A stretch of DNA of 64,000 bases from Metabacillus endolithicus (lineage in GTDB: Bacteria > Bacillota > Bacilli > Bacillales > Bacillaceae), in NCBI RefSeq assembly GCF_023078335.1, contig NZ_CP095550.1, positions 1,403,501-1,467,500 on the forward strand. The letters run 5' to 3'. Made by a program: the position numbers and the translations under genes. A model generated the notes under the pieces. The model was not told the origin of the DNA and did no database searches. It worked only from the letters and a program-made list of their open reading frames with translations. Below are positions 38,129 through 48,316 of the stretch, piece by piece; the stretch's first letter is position 1, and every line of letters begins with the position of its first letter.

Positions 38129-38209
38129 TTGCTTCACTCCTATTTATTCTAAAGAAACTAACCGTTCCCTATCCTTCTTTAGGAAGGCTTTGATCTACTA
38201 TCTATCTTT

Positions 38210-38958
38210 TTATTTCCCTTCAACAACAACCGATTGACCTTGTAGAAATGTTAGTTTTCCACCATACGTTTTTTGTAGATTATCGATTGAGAAAGTTTCC
38301 ATAGTTGGACCAAACGCAACTTTTCTCATATTTAATAGAAGAACCCAATCAAAATACTCTTCTACTGTTTGTAAATCATGATGAACAACTAGAACTGTTT
38401 TCCCTTTTGCCTTTAATTCATTTAATAAAGCGATAATGGCTTTTTCAGTTGCTGCATCCACTCCAACAAACGGTTCATCCATAAAGTAAACATCTGCATC
38501 TTGAGCAAGTGCTCTTGCTAAAAAGACCCTTTGCTGCTGCCCACCAGAAAGCTGACTGATTTGACGATTTTCAAATTCAAGCATTCCTACTTTTTTAAGA
38601 CACTCTCTAGCAAACTCAATATCTCTCTTACCAGGACGTTTAAACCAGCCAACATGACCATATCTTCCCATTAAAACAACATCTAATGCATTTGTTGGGA
38701 AATCCCAATCCACAGATCCACGTTGTGGAACATACCCACACGTTTTCTCTGCTTCTTGTATTGTTCACCGAATATATTTACTTCACCAGAAGCTGCTGGA
38801 ATTAATCCTAAAATCCCTTTAATCAAGGTTGACTTTCCAGCACCGTTTGGGCCAATAATGCCAATTAATTTTCCTTCAGGTACCTCAAAACTTACTTCCT
38901 GTAAAACAGGTTTCTGATGATACGCAATTGTTAAATTTTCAACTGTAACAGGATTCAT
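38210..38958 (-). pseudogene. mntB: Manganese ABC transporter ATPase MntB, single-base frameshift
   Basis: The N-terminal half (NLTIAYHQKPVLQEVSFEVP, Walker A GPNGAGKST) and C-terminal half (signature LSGGQQQR, Walker B DVYFMDEPFVGVD, switch VVHHD) are both intact but in different frames. The break is at the GTGGGTATG stretch, about 38733-38737. One added base gives KRVG-YVPQRGSVDWDFPTNALDVV, the normal sequence, and a 249-aa protein of family size. No other damage, and the permeases and binding protein are intact, which argues for a sequence error or a very recent mutation. Confidence 0.85.
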
Positions 38959-39004
38959 ACATTAACACCAACCTTTTTGCGGTTTCACTTTTAGAGATAT
39001 ACCA

Positions 39005-39039
39005 ATAGCTAAGAACAAATTGTTTTCATTCTTAGCTAT
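39005..39039 (-). other. Intercistronic hairpin between mntA and mntB
   Basis: ATAGCTAAGAA/TTCTTAGCTAT stem without a U run. Such hairpins often stabilise the upstream mRNA, which would favour the binding protein over the membrane subunits. That role is inferred. Confidence 0.55.
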
Positions 39040-39062
39040 CAACCTTATAACCTATCGTTACT

Positions 39063-40016
39063 CTATTTTAAAGAAGATACAATCGTATCTACATTGTGTT
39101 TGAACATACCAAGGTATGTGCCTTCTTCTGTTCCTTCTTCACCCATTGCGTCAGAAAAAAGCTCACCACCGATTACTACTTCATGACCTTGTTTTTTTGC
39201 ACCTTCTACTACTGCACTAATTGACTTCTCTGAAATACTACTTTCAATAAACACAGCTTTAATGTTTCTTTCTACTAATGTATCTACCAACGCTTGAACA
39301 TCTTTTAGTCCATATTCAGAATCTGTACTTAATCCTTGTAATCCCATTACTTCCAATCCATATGCATGCCCAAAATAAGCAAAGGCATCATGAGCTGTTA
39401 CTAGCACACGGCTTTCTTCTGGAATGGTTTTAATTTGCTCATTTGCATAAGCATCTAAATCCTCTAATTCTTTTTTATAGTTGGTCGCATTTTCCTTAAA
39501 TAATTCTTCATTATCAGGAGATTGCTTTGTTAATTCTGCTTCAACTGCATCAACAGCATGAATCCATGCTTTGATATCAAACCATACGTGAGGATCGTGT
39601 GCAGTTGAATCATCTGCTGCTAATAACAAATCTTCTGGAATAGAATCACCAACGGCGACTGTTGCCTTATCCTCTGACATTTTTTCGAAAATTTCACCCA
39701 TTTTCCCCTCTAAATGAAGCCCATTGTAAAAAATCATATCTGCTTCATTTAATTTCTGGATATCCCCTTGAGAAGCTTGATAAAGATGAGGGTCGACTCC
39801 TGGTCCCATTAATGAAGTAACTTCCACTTTATCTCCACCCACATGTTTTACGATATCTGCTACTTGACCTGTAGTTGTTGTAACATTAATTGTTTCACTA
39901 GAAGTTCCGTTTCCTTCAGCTACATCACCATTTGTCTGTTCACTATCACTACCACATGCCGATAATAAAAATACTGCTAGAATCGCTGTTCCTACACCTG
40001 CCAACCATTTTTTCAC
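39063..40016 (-). CDS. mntA: Manganese ABC transporter substrate-binding lipoprotein MntA
   Basis: 317 aa, cluster A-I binding protein. Signal peptide with lipobox LLSAC; metal ligands in GVDPHLYQ (His), HDPHVWFD (His), and Glu/Asp in the C-terminal lobe (IESSISEKS). Starts at GTG 40016 with GGAGGAG upstream. First gene of mntABCD, behind a MntR-like box. Confidence 0.92.
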   Translation of the reverse strand: MKKWLAGVGTAILAVFLLSACGSDSEQTNGDVAEGNGTSSETINVTTTTGQVADIVKHVGGDKVEVTSLMGPGVDPHLYQASQGDIQKLNEADMIFYNGLHLEGKMGEIFEKMSEDKATVAVGDSIPEDLLLAADDSTAHDPHVWFDIKAWIHAVDAVEAELTKQSPDNEELFKENATNYKKELEDLDAYANEQIKTIPEESRVLVTAHDAFAYFGHAYGLEVMGLQGLSTDSEYGLKDVQALVDTLVERNIKAVFIESSISEKSISAVVEGAKKQGHEVVIGGELFSDAMGEEGTEEGTYLGMFKHNVDTIVSSLK

Positions 40017-40161
40017 CTTTTACTCCTCCATTTCGCTTTTCATTTTTATATTCATGGTTGAAACTTTCCTATTTTTGCTGGGTCAAAAGTAGTTTATGTA
40101 GTTATTTAGTATGTGTGCTACATTTTTTACTTATATCATTTTTTGTTAGTTCATCTAAAAA

Positions 40162-40205
40162 AGTTTCCTTAACGCAACAATAATTCATTTAGACTTTTAT
40201 GTCAA
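40162..40205 (-). promoter_or_regulatory. mntA promoter with MntR-like operator
   Basis: TTGACA (40205-40200), 17-nt spacer, TATTGT (40182-40177) on the minus strand. GTTGCGTTAAGGAAACT (40178-40162) starts in the -10 and matches the MntR box of B. subtilis (TTTGCCTTAAGGAAACT-like). Expected to be shut off by Mn-bound MntR. Confidence 0.8.
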
Positions 40206-40231
40206 ACATCTTTTCTCGACAATTTAGGAGA

Positions 40232-40297
40232 TAAAAAAAGGATAACTCAAACTATGTACTCAGTGAGTATACTGAATTCATAGTCTAGAGTTATCCT
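40232..40297. terminator. Long hairpin terminator between men and mnt operons
   Basis: GGATAACTC/GAGTTATCC with inner ACTATG/CATAGT; minus-strand U run after it. Serves the men operon ending at 40490. Confidence 0.7.
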
Positions 40298-40489
40298 TAA
40301 AAGAGCAGAAAGAGAAACTAACTTTCATTAAATTTGTTAATCTTTCTTCATAATTATACTCGGTTGTTAGCTTTCATTAAAAATCTTGATCATTTAATTT
40401 TGACAAACAAATTTACTATAAAATTAATTTTTCATAGGCTAATAATTAAATTTCCCCTCTATATTCTAATTAAAAATATCTTTTTATAA
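40298..40489. other. AT-rich intergenic stretch after menC
   Basis: Together with 40017-40297 this is a 473-bp gap. Apart from the mntA promoter and the hairpin I see no gene or conserved element here. Confidence 0.4.
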
Positions 40490-41596
40490 TTATTTTAAAA
40501 CTGTGACTGATGAAGCTATTGATTTTAACAGATCTTTCTTAACCTTATACCCTATCCCAATTTCATTTGGTACACTAATTTTCCCTGAAACACTTCTTAT
40601 TTCCGGATCAACGATATCCTTCTCCCAATATCTTGAAGATGATGAGATATCTCCCGGAATTGTAAAGTTTGCTAGTGATGCTAAAGCAATATTATGCGCT
40701 CGTGAAATACTTGTTTCAAGCATCCCACCACACCAGACTGGTATTGAATGCTCAAGACATAAATCATGTATTTTCTTTGATTCAGTTAACCCGCCTACTC
40801 GCCCAGGTTTAATATTAATAACTTGGCAACTTCCCAATTCAATCGCTTTTCTGGCATCTTCACTAGTTATAATACTTTCATCTAAGCAAATAGGAGTTGA
40901 TAGGTTCTCTTGAAGCTTTGCATGATCAACAATGTCGTCTGCTGCGAGTGGTTGTTCAATCATCATTAACCCAAATTGATCTAGTTCTTTTAATCTTTCA
41001 ACATCATTCAGTGTATAAGATGAATTTGCATCTGCCATTAAAGGTAAATCAGGAAACCTTTTGCGTATTTCCTCAACTATTTTCATATCCTGTTCTGGTG
41101 AAATCTTTATTTTAAATCGTTTATATCCTTCCTCATGATATCGAGTAATCTGTTCAATCATATTTGAAAAGGAAGATATCCCGATAACAACACCGCACTC
41201 AATTTCATTTCTTACGCCACCTAATGCCGTTGATAAGGATACATTTTTCTTCTTAGCATATAAATCCCATATTGCACCCTCTAGAGATGCTTTTGCCATT
41301 TGATTTCGCTTTATTCTTTTAAAAATCTCCTGCAGTTCATCTGGGTGTTCAAAAGTCTCAGAAATGACTAGTGGGATAAGAATGTCTTTAAGAAGATGAA
41401 AGCAGGTTGAAATCGTTTCTTCTGTATACCAAGGGGTTGAGAATGCCACAACCTCTCCCCATCCACTTACTCCATCAGAATCAATAACTTCAACTAAAAT
41501 ACTATCTCGATCCGTAACATGTCCAATACTTGATGTAAACGGGACTTTCAACCGCTGAGTTATATGATACAATGTGACTTTTTCAACTTTTATCAT
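40490..41596 (-). CDS. menC: o-Succinylbenzoate synthase MenC
   Basis: 368 aa, enolase superfamily. Catalytic Lys pair in FKIKISPEQD, metal ligands in LMADANSSY, MIEQPLA and CLDESI, second Lys in INIKPGRVGG. Dehydrates SHCHC to OSB in menaquinone synthesis. 4-nt overlap with menE. Confidence 0.93.
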   Translation of the reverse strand: MIKVEKVTLYHITQRLKVPFTSSIGHVTDRDSILVEVIDSDGVSGWGEVVAFSTPWYTEETISTCFHLLKDILIPLVISETFEHPDELQEIFKRIKRNQMAKASLEGAIWDLYAKKKNVSLSTALGGVRNEIECGVVIGISSFSNMIEQITRYHEEGYKRFKIKISPEQDMKIVEEIRKRFPDLPLMADANSSYTLNDVERLKELDQFGLMMIEQPLAADDIVDHAKLQENLSTPICLDESIITSEDARKAIELGSCQVINIKPGRVGGLTESKKIHDLCLEHSIPVWCGGMLETSISRAHNIALASLANFTIPGDISSSSRYWEKDIVDPEIRSVSGKISVPNEIGIGYKVKKDLLKSIASSVTVLK

Positions 41597-43062
41597 TTAG
41601 ACATTCCTTTTTCTAGATATTTTCTAAGGTCTTTTCTCAAAAGCTTATTCGATGCATTTCTTGGAAGCTCTTCTAAAAATGTTATATGATGAGGAACTTT
41701 GTATTTTGCCAATCGTTCTTGACAGTATGCAAGAAGATCTTCACGATCAATCTTTTCAGTTGTAACAAGAAAAGCATAAGGGACCTGTCCCCATTTCTTA
41801 TCTTCTATACCAACAACACCCGCATCCTGGACAGCTGGGTATGAGAGTAAGACATTTTCAATTTCTGCTGGGTATACATTTTCTCCACCGGAAATAATTA
41901 AATCTGATCGTCTGTCTAATACATATAAAAATCCATGATTATCGATATAACCTTGATCACCTGTGTGAAACCAACCATTTGTAAATCCGTTTTTTGTCGC
42001 TTCCTCCCGCTTCCAATAACCCTTTGTAATAGTTGGTCCTTTAACGAAAATCTCGCCCTCTTCGAATGGAGAACATTCTCTTCCATTTTGCATGATTTTC
42101 ATTTGACATAAAAATAATGGTTTACCTGCTGATCCTACCTTTTTCATGCTATATTCAGGAGATAAGGTAACAATTTGTGAAGATGTTTCGGTCATTCCAT
42201 ACGTTTGAAAAACGGGGATTTGTTTTGTGAGGCTTTTTTCAAGCAAGTCTTTTGGAACTGGACCTCCTCCTGCAAGCATACATCGAAAGCTCTCCGGGTA
42301 TTTGTTATGGCCAAGGTCAACAAGCATTTGATTTAACATCGTTGTGACAACTGACACAATGGTTACCCCATCCTCCAAGATGGCACGATTCATTTTTTTA
42401 GCATCAAATCTCTCAAATAAGACAATACCAATTCCATAAATAACACTTCGAAACAAGATCGATAATCCGCTAATATGAAATAACGGAACAGCTAATAACC
42501 AACGATCTTCTTGTACTATTCCCAGATTTAATGCAGAGCCGATTGCACTTGACCAATGATTTCCAAACGTTTGTAGTACACCTTTTGGATATCCTGTTGT
42601 TCCAGATGTATACATGATGGTTGCCACTTGATCTGCCTTGAACTCCTCAATTTCTTCTATGTAAACAGGACTTTCTATTTCTTTGAGGTGGTCAACAACA
42701 ATTACATTTACCTTTTCACCTAGTTTTCCCGCTAATTCTTCATGACAAATAACAGAAACAGCTTCAGCATCTGATAGTTGAAAAGCTAGCTCTTGATTTG
42801 TTAAGCGATGATTTAATAATACAGCTATAGCACCGACAGAGAAGAGCGCATGAATCACTTCAATCATATCTACGCTGTTTTTCATGAGCACCCCTATATG
42901 ATCATCTCTTTTTACCCCATGAGAGATTAATTGTTTTACTCTATTTTGAACACGTTTATAAAGCTCGTCAAACGTCAATTCTTCATTTTCTGCTTTAACA
43001 GCCAAACGATTTGGCGTAAGATTTGCTCGTTGCTTTAACCAATTAGGGAATGTCTCGTTCAT
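41593..43062 (-). CDS. menE: o-Succinylbenzoate-CoA ligase MenE
   Basis: 489 aa, ANL adenylating family. AMP motifs MYTSGTTGYPKGV (about 148-160), TYGMTETS, YLDRRSDLIISGGENVYP-type hinge (DRRSDLIISGGENV) and C-terminal Lys in NASNKLLRKDL. Activates OSB with CoA. SD AAAGGAGG. Preceded by a terminator-like hairpin after menB. Confidence 0.94.
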   Translation of the reverse strand: MNETFPNWLKQRANLTPNRLAVKAENEELTFDELYKRVQNRVKQLISHGVKRDDHIGVLMKNSVDMIEVIHALFSVGAIAVLLNHRLTNQELAFQLSDAEAVSVICHEELAGKLGEKVNVIVVDHLKEIESPVYIEEIEEFKADQVATIMYTSGTTGYPKGVLQTFGNHWSSAIGSALNLGIVQEDRWLLAVPLFHISGLSILFRSVIYGIGIVLFERFDAKKMNRAILEDGVTIVSVVTTMLNQMLVDLGHNKYPESFRCMLAGGGPVPKDLLEKSLTKQIPVFQTYGMTETSSQIVTLSPEYSMKKVGSAGKPLFLCQMKIMQNGRECSPFEEGEIFVKGPTITKGYWKREEATKNGFTNGWFHTGDQGYIDNHGFLYVLDRRSDLIISGGENVYPAEIENVLLSYPAVQDAGVVGIEDKKWGQVPYAFLVTTEKIDREDLLAYCQERLAKYKVPHHITFLEELPRNASNKLLRKDLRKYLEKGMSK

Positions 43063-43099
43063 AACAATACCTTACCTCCTTTAATTTTATATTTTTAAT

Positions 43100-43138
43100 A
43101 AAAAAAGCTTGATGAGAAAAGTATCACCAAGCTTTTTT
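43100..43138 (-). terminator. Terminator-like hairpin between menB and menE
   Basis: AAAAAAGCTTG...CAAGCTTTTTT stem with U run on the minus strand, inside the men gene row. Probably partial termination, lowering menE-menC. Confidence 0.75.
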
Positions 43139-43153
43139 GAAATCGTATAAGGC

Positions 43154-43972
43154 TTAAGGGAAACGAGGGAATTGTTTGAAGTCCGGAGTACGTTTTTCTT
43201 TGAATGCATCGCGGCCTTCTTTTGCTTCATCCGTTGTATAATAAAGCAATGTTGCATCCCCAGCAAATTGCTGAATTCCTGCAAGTCCATCTGTATCCGC
43301 ATTAAATGCTGCTTTTAAGAAACGAATAGCTGTTGGACTTTTTTCTAATATTTCCTCACACCATTTTACCGTTTCTTCTTCTAACTGATCTAACGGAACA
43401 ACTGTATTGACTAAGCCCATATCTAAAGCTTCTTGTGCGCCATATTGTCTGCATAGATACCAGATTTCACGTGCTTTTTTATGTCCTACTATGCGAGCTA
43501 GATAGCCTGAGCCATACCCTGCATCAAAGCTTCCCACTTTAGGACCAGTTTGTCCAAATACAGCGTTATCCGCAGCAATTGTTAAATCACATACGATATG
43601 TAATACATGTCCTCCACCAATTGCATACCCTGCAACCATCGCGATAACAGGCTTTGGAATGACACGAATTAATCGTTGTAAATCAAGTACGTTTAAGCGG
43701 GGAATTTGATCATCACCTACATAACCACCATGGCCACGCACTTTTTGGTCTCCACCTGAACAGAAGGCTTTTCCACCTTCACCTGTTAAAATAATGACAC
43801 CTACATTTTCATCATCTCGAGCACGAGCAAATGCATCAATTAACTCTGTCACCGTTTTCGGTGTAAATGCATTATGTACATGTGGACGGTTAATTGAAAT
43901 CTTCGCTATTCCATTATATGTTTGATAAATGATTTCTTCATACTCACGCTGTGTAACCCATTCAATTGCCAT
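43154..43972 (-). CDS. menB: 1,4-Dihydroxy-2-naphthoyl-CoA synthase MenB
   Basis: 272 aa, crotonase family. Family blocks [37 protein letters not shown] and [17 protein letters not shown] intact, including active-site Asp/Tyr regions. Cyclises OSB-CoA. SD TAGGAGG. Confidence 0.96.
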   Translation of the reverse strand: MAIEWVTQREYEEIIYQTYNGIAKISINRPHVHNAFTPKTVTELIDAFARARDDENVGVIILTGEGGKAFCSGGDQKVRGHGGYVGDDQIPRLNVLDLQRLIRVIPKPVIAMVAGYAIGGGHVLHIVCDLTIAADNAVFGQTGPKVGSFDAGYGSGYLARIVGHKKAREIWYLCRQYGAQEALDMGLVNTVVPLDQLEEETVKWCEEILEKSPTAIRFLKAAFNADTDGLAGIQQFAGDATLLYYTTDEAKEGRDAFKEKRTPDFKQFPRFP

Positions 43973-43983
43973 TTTTGTACCTC

Positions 43984-44787
43984 CTAATTATTTTGAGATA
44001 AAAACTCACTTACTATTTTACCAAAAATTCGTGGTTGTTCTACATGAATTGTATGTCCTGCATGATTTATTTCCTTTAAGTAGCTAGTAGGAAGGTATTT
44101 GTGCATATTTTTAGCTATATCACAAAACTTTAAATCCCATTCACCACACAACAATAACACAGGGATCTCTATAGTTGAAAGCTGCTCCCACCAGGATGGT
44201 TGAGATCCTGTCCCCATTCCAATCAAACTGTTAGCAAGTCCTACAGGATTATTTTGTAGCCTAAGTGCTCTAAGCTTTTGTTTTGTGTCCAGTGACAATT
44301 GGTCTTGGGTTGAGAATAAGGGAATTTTCTCCCATCGTTGAACAAATCTTTCTACCCCATGACTCAAAATTTCTTTTGCAAGCTTTTCATCGGATCTTTT
44401 TCGATTGTTTCGTTCCTCCAGGTAATTTAAGCCGGGTGAGCTACTCTCAAGAATCAGTGTTTTTACACGTTCAGGAAATGTTGCTGCAACAGATAAAGCT
44501 AATCTACCTCCCATAGAATATCCCAAAATATTTGCACGATTGATTGATAAAGTATCTAATATTTCAACAATATCTTTAACAACCTCATTCATTTCATACC
44601 TTGAAGGATCTGAAGGAGATTCTGTTCTACCATGTCCAATAATGTCAATTAAAACAAGTTGATGCTGTGGAAATTCCGCTAATATATGGTTCCAATTGGC
44701 AATACATCCAGTAAAACCATGTAATAAAACAAGTGGCTCACCCTTTGAAACGACTTCAACGTTATAATCAATACCTCTTATTTTCAT
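43984..44787 (-). CDS. menH: SHCHC synthase MenH (alpha/beta hydrolase)
   Basis: 267 aa. [10 protein letters not shown] oxyanion region, nucleophile GYSMGGRL (Ser about 89), acid GEWDLKF, His in [10 protein letters not shown]. Eliminates pyruvate from SEPHCHC. 4-nt overlap with menD, 11 nt before menB. Confidence 0.92.
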   Translation of the reverse strand: MKIRGIDYNVEVVSKGEPLVLLHGFTGCIANWNHILAEFPQHQLVLIDIIGHGRTESPSDPSRYEMNEVVKDIVEILDTLSINRANILGYSMGGRLALSVAATFPERVKTLILESSSPGLNYLEERNNRKRSDEKLAKEILSHGVERFVQRWEKIPLFSTQDQLSLDTKQKLRALRLQNNPVGLANSLIGMGTGSQPSWWEQLSTIEIPVLLLCGEWDLKFCDIAKNMHKYLPTSYLKEINHAGHTIHVEQPRIFGKIVSEFLSQNN

Positions 44788-46535
44788 TGTTTCAACACTT
44801 TTCTTATTTCCTGGGAAACATGATCTAACAATTCCCGATGAATCTTGACACGTGTCATTCGATCTGTTGCAAGTTCAACAACCTGTAATCCGCTGTTGTT
44901 CCATTCATTTGTAAGATAATTCCGGAATTCGTTCCAGCTCTCAATCTTGACATATTTCCCCTCATACATTTCTACCACTTTCGAAAAATTTAAACCAGTT
45001 GGAGTTCCATAAAGTGTTTCAAAATGCTTTTCTTCTTTTGACTGAGGAAGAAAAGAAAAGATCCCGCCACCATCATTATTAACTAAAATGACTGTTAGAT
45101 TAAGTTGATTCATTTTCGCTACTAAAAGACCATTTAAATCATGAAAGAACGATAAATCACCTATTAATAAAAATGTAGGCTTTTTATGATCGACACTAAC
45201 ACCTAATGCAGTAGATACAATTCCATCAATACCGTTGGCTCCTCTATTAGCAATGATTTCTATTTCTTTATCATGATTTCTAAAAAACGTATCAACGTCC
45301 CGTATCGGCATGCTGTTTCCAACGAATAATCGGCTGCCATCAGGTAGAAGTTGTTGAAGTTCACTAACTACTTTTCCTTCAAATAACTCATCGATTTTAT
45401 GCAACTCATGATCAAGTCTTTCTGAAAAGACCTGATTACTTTGTAACCATTTAATATAATAATCCGAGAATTCCTTAGCTTGTATTAAGTTCACCATCTC
45501 TTTACAGAAATAATGCGGCATACAAGTAATAAGATGTGAAGCATTTAAAGTTGGGTCCCGATACTCTTCACTTGAATCGACAATAATCTGTATAATATCC
45601 GGATTATTTTTCAATAAAAGCATAAGAGGCTTGGAAACAGGCATAGGGCCAAACCGAATAATCACTTCTGGTTTAAGCTCATTAACTAATTCAGGATCTT
45701 TTAATATCGAGTCATATCCATCAATGATACCCTGCTTTTTATGCTTACCTGCTCTTAATTGAGAAAGAGGGTCGGCAAGGATCGGGAATTTCAGTTTTTC
45801 AGAAAGCTTATTCACTTCTGTAATAAAATCTGAATCATTTTGTTCTCCACAAACAATAATTCCTTTAGAAAACCTGTTCACAAGTTGAGCCAACATCTCC
45901 ATTTGTTCTTTCGATAAAAGTACTTCACCTAGTGTAGTATATAAATAGGTTGTTCGATCTTCTGTTGTACTCCATAAGTCATTAAGAGTTAAATTGGGGA
46001 GTAAAGGCTCTCTAAATGGAAAATTCAAATGAACCACTCCCGCAGAATGTGCAGAAGCAATTGACACTGCTCTACCTGCAATTGTCCTAACATAACGAAA
46101 CATTCCTACTTGTTCTTCAGGTAAGGCTACGTCAACAAACCATTTTGGATAATGACCATACATTTGAATTTGATCAATTGCCTGTGGTGCCCCAACATCT
46201 CTTAACTCATGAGGTCTATCAGAAGTTATGACTATTAATGGAACTCTTGAGTAACGCGCTTCAACAATTGCTGGATAATAATTAGCTGCTGCAGTACCAG
46301 ATGTACAAACTAATACAACAGGTCTTTTATTACACTTAGCCATTCCAAGCGCAAAAAAGCCTGCTGATCGTTCATCAATATTAATGTAACAAGTAAGATC
46401 TGGATGTTCCGCCATTAAAATAGCCAGAGGAGTTGAGCGAGAACCTGGACTAATAACTACCTCCGCAACTCCTAAACGAGCCAGTTCATCAACAAAGTTG
46501 GCGACGTATCTGGTTAGTGTATCACCAGTCTTCAT
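44784..46535 (-). CDS. menD: SEPHCHC synthase MenD
   Basis: 583 aa, ThDP-dependent. N-terminal SPGSRSTPLAILMAEHP, catalytic Glu/Arg region NIDERSAGFFALGMAK, ThDP-binding GDLSFFHDLNG...NNDGGGIFSFLPQ. Condenses isochorismate with 2-oxoglutarate. 14-nt overlap with menF. Confidence 0.95.
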   Translation of the reverse strand: MKTGDTLTRYVANFVDELARLGVAEVVISPGSRSTPLAILMAEHPDLTCYINIDERSAGFFALGMAKCNKRPVVLVCTSGTAAANYYPAIVEARYSRVPLIVITSDRPHELRDVGAPQAIDQIQMYGHYPKWFVDVALPEEQVGMFRYVRTIAGRAVSIASAHSAGVVHLNFPFREPLLPNLTLNDLWSTTEDRTTYLYTTLGEVLLSKEQMEMLAQLVNRFSKGIIVCGEQNDSDFITEVNKLSEKLKFPILADPLSQLRAGKHKKQGIIDGYDSILKDPELVNELKPEVIIRFGPMPVSKPLMLLLKNNPDIIQIIVDSSEEYRDPTLNASHLITCMPHYFCKEMVNLIQAKEFSDYYIKWLQSNQVFSERLDHELHKIDELFEGKVVSELQQLLPDGSRLFVGNSMPIRDVDTFFRNHDKEIEIIANRGANGIDGIVSTALGVSVDHKKPTFLLIGDLSFFHDLNGLLVAKMNQLNLTVILVNNDGGGIFSFLPQSKEEKHFETLYGTPTGLNFSKVVEMYEGKYVKIESWNEFRNYLTNEWNNSGLQVVELATDRMTRVKIHRELLDHVSQEIRKVLKQ

Positions 46536-47937
46536 TTACGATTCCTCCCAAAGCAGACAGCATTGGCTTAAGTTTTATTTTGGTTTCTAGATATTCCGAT
46601 TTCGGATCTGATTCTTCCACAATTCCACATCCTGCAAATAATGCAGCATTCTGACCTTCCAATAACCCTGAGCGAATGGCTACAACAAATTCACCGTTGT
46701 TATCATGATCAAGCCATCCAATTGGACCTGCATACCATCCGCGATGCATTGGTTCACGCTCTCTAATTTTTTCAATCGCTTTATCTTTAGGATACCCACC
46801 CAAAGCAGGAGTGGGGTGTAATCTTTCAACCATAGAAAGAAGGGAAATTCCTTCTTTTGCAATTCCTTTTACAGGAGTGTATAGATGTTGAATATTTTTC
46901 GTTTTATATAAGGTTGGGTATTCAGGTACACTTACTTCATCACAGCATGAATCAATAGCAGCTTTAATCATTTTAACAACAATATTATGTTCAATTAAGT
47001 TTTTGTCATCATTTAATAGTTGATGACCTAACTTTTGGTCTTGCTCTTTTGTGTTTCCTCTTTTAATCGATCCAGCAAGACAGGTTGATAATACCTGAGT
47101 GTTTTTCTTTTTAACTAATCTTTCAGGAGTCGCCCCAACAAAGTGCTGATTTCCATTTTCAAAGTCAAAAACATAGCTTGTTGGCTGTTCCTTCAGAAGA
47201 TTATTTATGACTTGATAAGAATTTATTTTCTCTGTGAACTTTAGATGTACTTCACGAGCTAAAACAACCTTATCCATTTCTTTTGATTGAATATCCTTAG
47301 TTGCCTGTTGGACAGCCTTTAACCATTCAGAAGTTTTATACTCAATAGTTGAAAATTCGTTAACCTTTTCACAATCTAATGAATAAGGAAAGGAATGGCT
47401 AAGTTCAATACTATTTTCAAAGTGCTTGATACAAACATCAAGTTCATCGTAAGGTGAAATGATTTTGTTAATAGTAAGATATGTTTTATTCTGAACAATG
47501 GAAAGCATTGTAGTTGGAAGTACAAATTTTGCTTCTGCAAATGAATCCCAAAGAGGACTTTTCTCTTTTATAGGATCAAATGAAAAACCTCCGAATAGCA
47601 GAGGGCCTGTCCCTATTTCATTCTTCCGATCAGAAATAACCTTTTTAGGGAAGCGCTTCCATTCCTTTTCAATTTCCTGAAATCTTTGTTTAGACTCTTT
47701 ATTATTTTCGATAACTAATTCATTTCCTAGACCAACCATCGTAAAATCCCGTTCAGGTGTTGACCAAACAAATCGTTCTCCTAAGGAAAGTTCTTCACCG
47801 GAAGCAAAGAAATGAAGGGGGTCCATTGCATCCACTTCTTTTACACTGCTGACGATCACCGATTGATTCGTCTGCTTTGCCTCTTCCAATGCCTGCTGTA
47901 TAAATTCTTTTATTGTATGATCCAAAGTAGTTATCAA
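46522..47937 (-). CDS. menF: Isochorismate synthase MenF
   Basis: 471 aa from TTG 47937 (SD GGGGGA; MITTLDHTIKEF aligns with family N termini; the longer frame from 47979 has no SD). Chorismate-enzyme domain with VLAREVHLKF, FVGATPERLVKK, TPALGGYPKDKA, and metal Glu residues in EREPMHRGWYAGPIG and AGCGIVEESDPKSEY. First step of the menaquinone branch. Confidence 0.92.
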   Translation of the reverse strand: MITTLDHTIKEFIQQALEEAKQTNQSVIVSSVKEVDAMDPLHFFASGEELSLGERFVWSTPERDFTMVGLGNELVIENNKESKQRFQEIEKEWKRFPKKVISDRKNEIGTGPLLFGGFSFDPIKEKSPLWDSFAEAKFVLPTTMLSIVQNKTYLTINKIISPYDELDVCIKHFENSIELSHSFPYSLDCEKVNEFSTIEYKTSEWLKAVQQATKDIQSKEMDKVVLAREVHLKFTEKINSYQVINNLLKEQPTSYVFDFENGNQHFVGATPERLVKKKNTQVLSTCLAGSIKRGNTKEQDQKLGHQLLNDDKNLIEHNIVVKMIKAAIDSCCDEVSVPEYPTLYKTKNIQHLYTPVKGIAKEGISLLSMVERLHPTPALGGYPKDKAIEKIREREPMHRGWYAGPIGWLDHDNNGEFVVAIRSGLLEGQNAALFAGCGIVEESDPKSEYLETKIKLKPMLSALGGIVNEDW

Positions 47938-48228
47938 GCTTATCCCCCGACACCAAAAATTGCTTATATTAAGATACACCTAGCTAGGTTGTGTGTCAAT
48001 ATAGAAAAGCGCAAGGCACTTAACTTGCCAGTCCTTTGCCTTAATAGGGCTTTGTAGAACTATACACCAAACTAAGTACAAATTTATCAATTCTGTTTTT
48101 AGAACCAAATTGTTATAACCTTATTATATATCTTGTTGTTCAGGATTAAAATGAAAACGTCTTGATTACAGAGTCATTTTATAGGTACAAATGGTAATAA
48201 TAAGCTAGGATCTTTGATTTGAAAAGCA
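47938..48228. other. Divergent menF/menA intergenic region
   Basis: About 380 bp between the two starts. It contains GAAAAGCGCAAGGCAC...CTTTGCC (about 48003-48040), which looks like a decayed copy of an intergenic repeat common in Bacillaceae, and AT-rich sequence. No ORF with SD seen; a clear menF promoter was not found. Confidence 0.4.
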
Positions 48229-48257
48229 TTGACACCCCTTGGTTATTTTTCTAAACT
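48229..48257 (+). promoter_or_regulatory. Sigma-A promoter of menA
   Basis: TTGACA (48229-48234), 17-nt spacer, TAAACT (48252-48257). Confidence 0.7.
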
Positions 48258-48316
48258 ATGTTATGGAGTCGTTTTACATGTTATATTTGTTTTTTGCTAA
48301 AAAAAGGAGAGATATT

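Noticed and set aside
48003..48045. Small RNA or riboswitch between menF and menA
   Set aside because: The GAAAAGCGCAAGG segment looks like a decayed intergenic repeat; no conserved riboswitch core seen.
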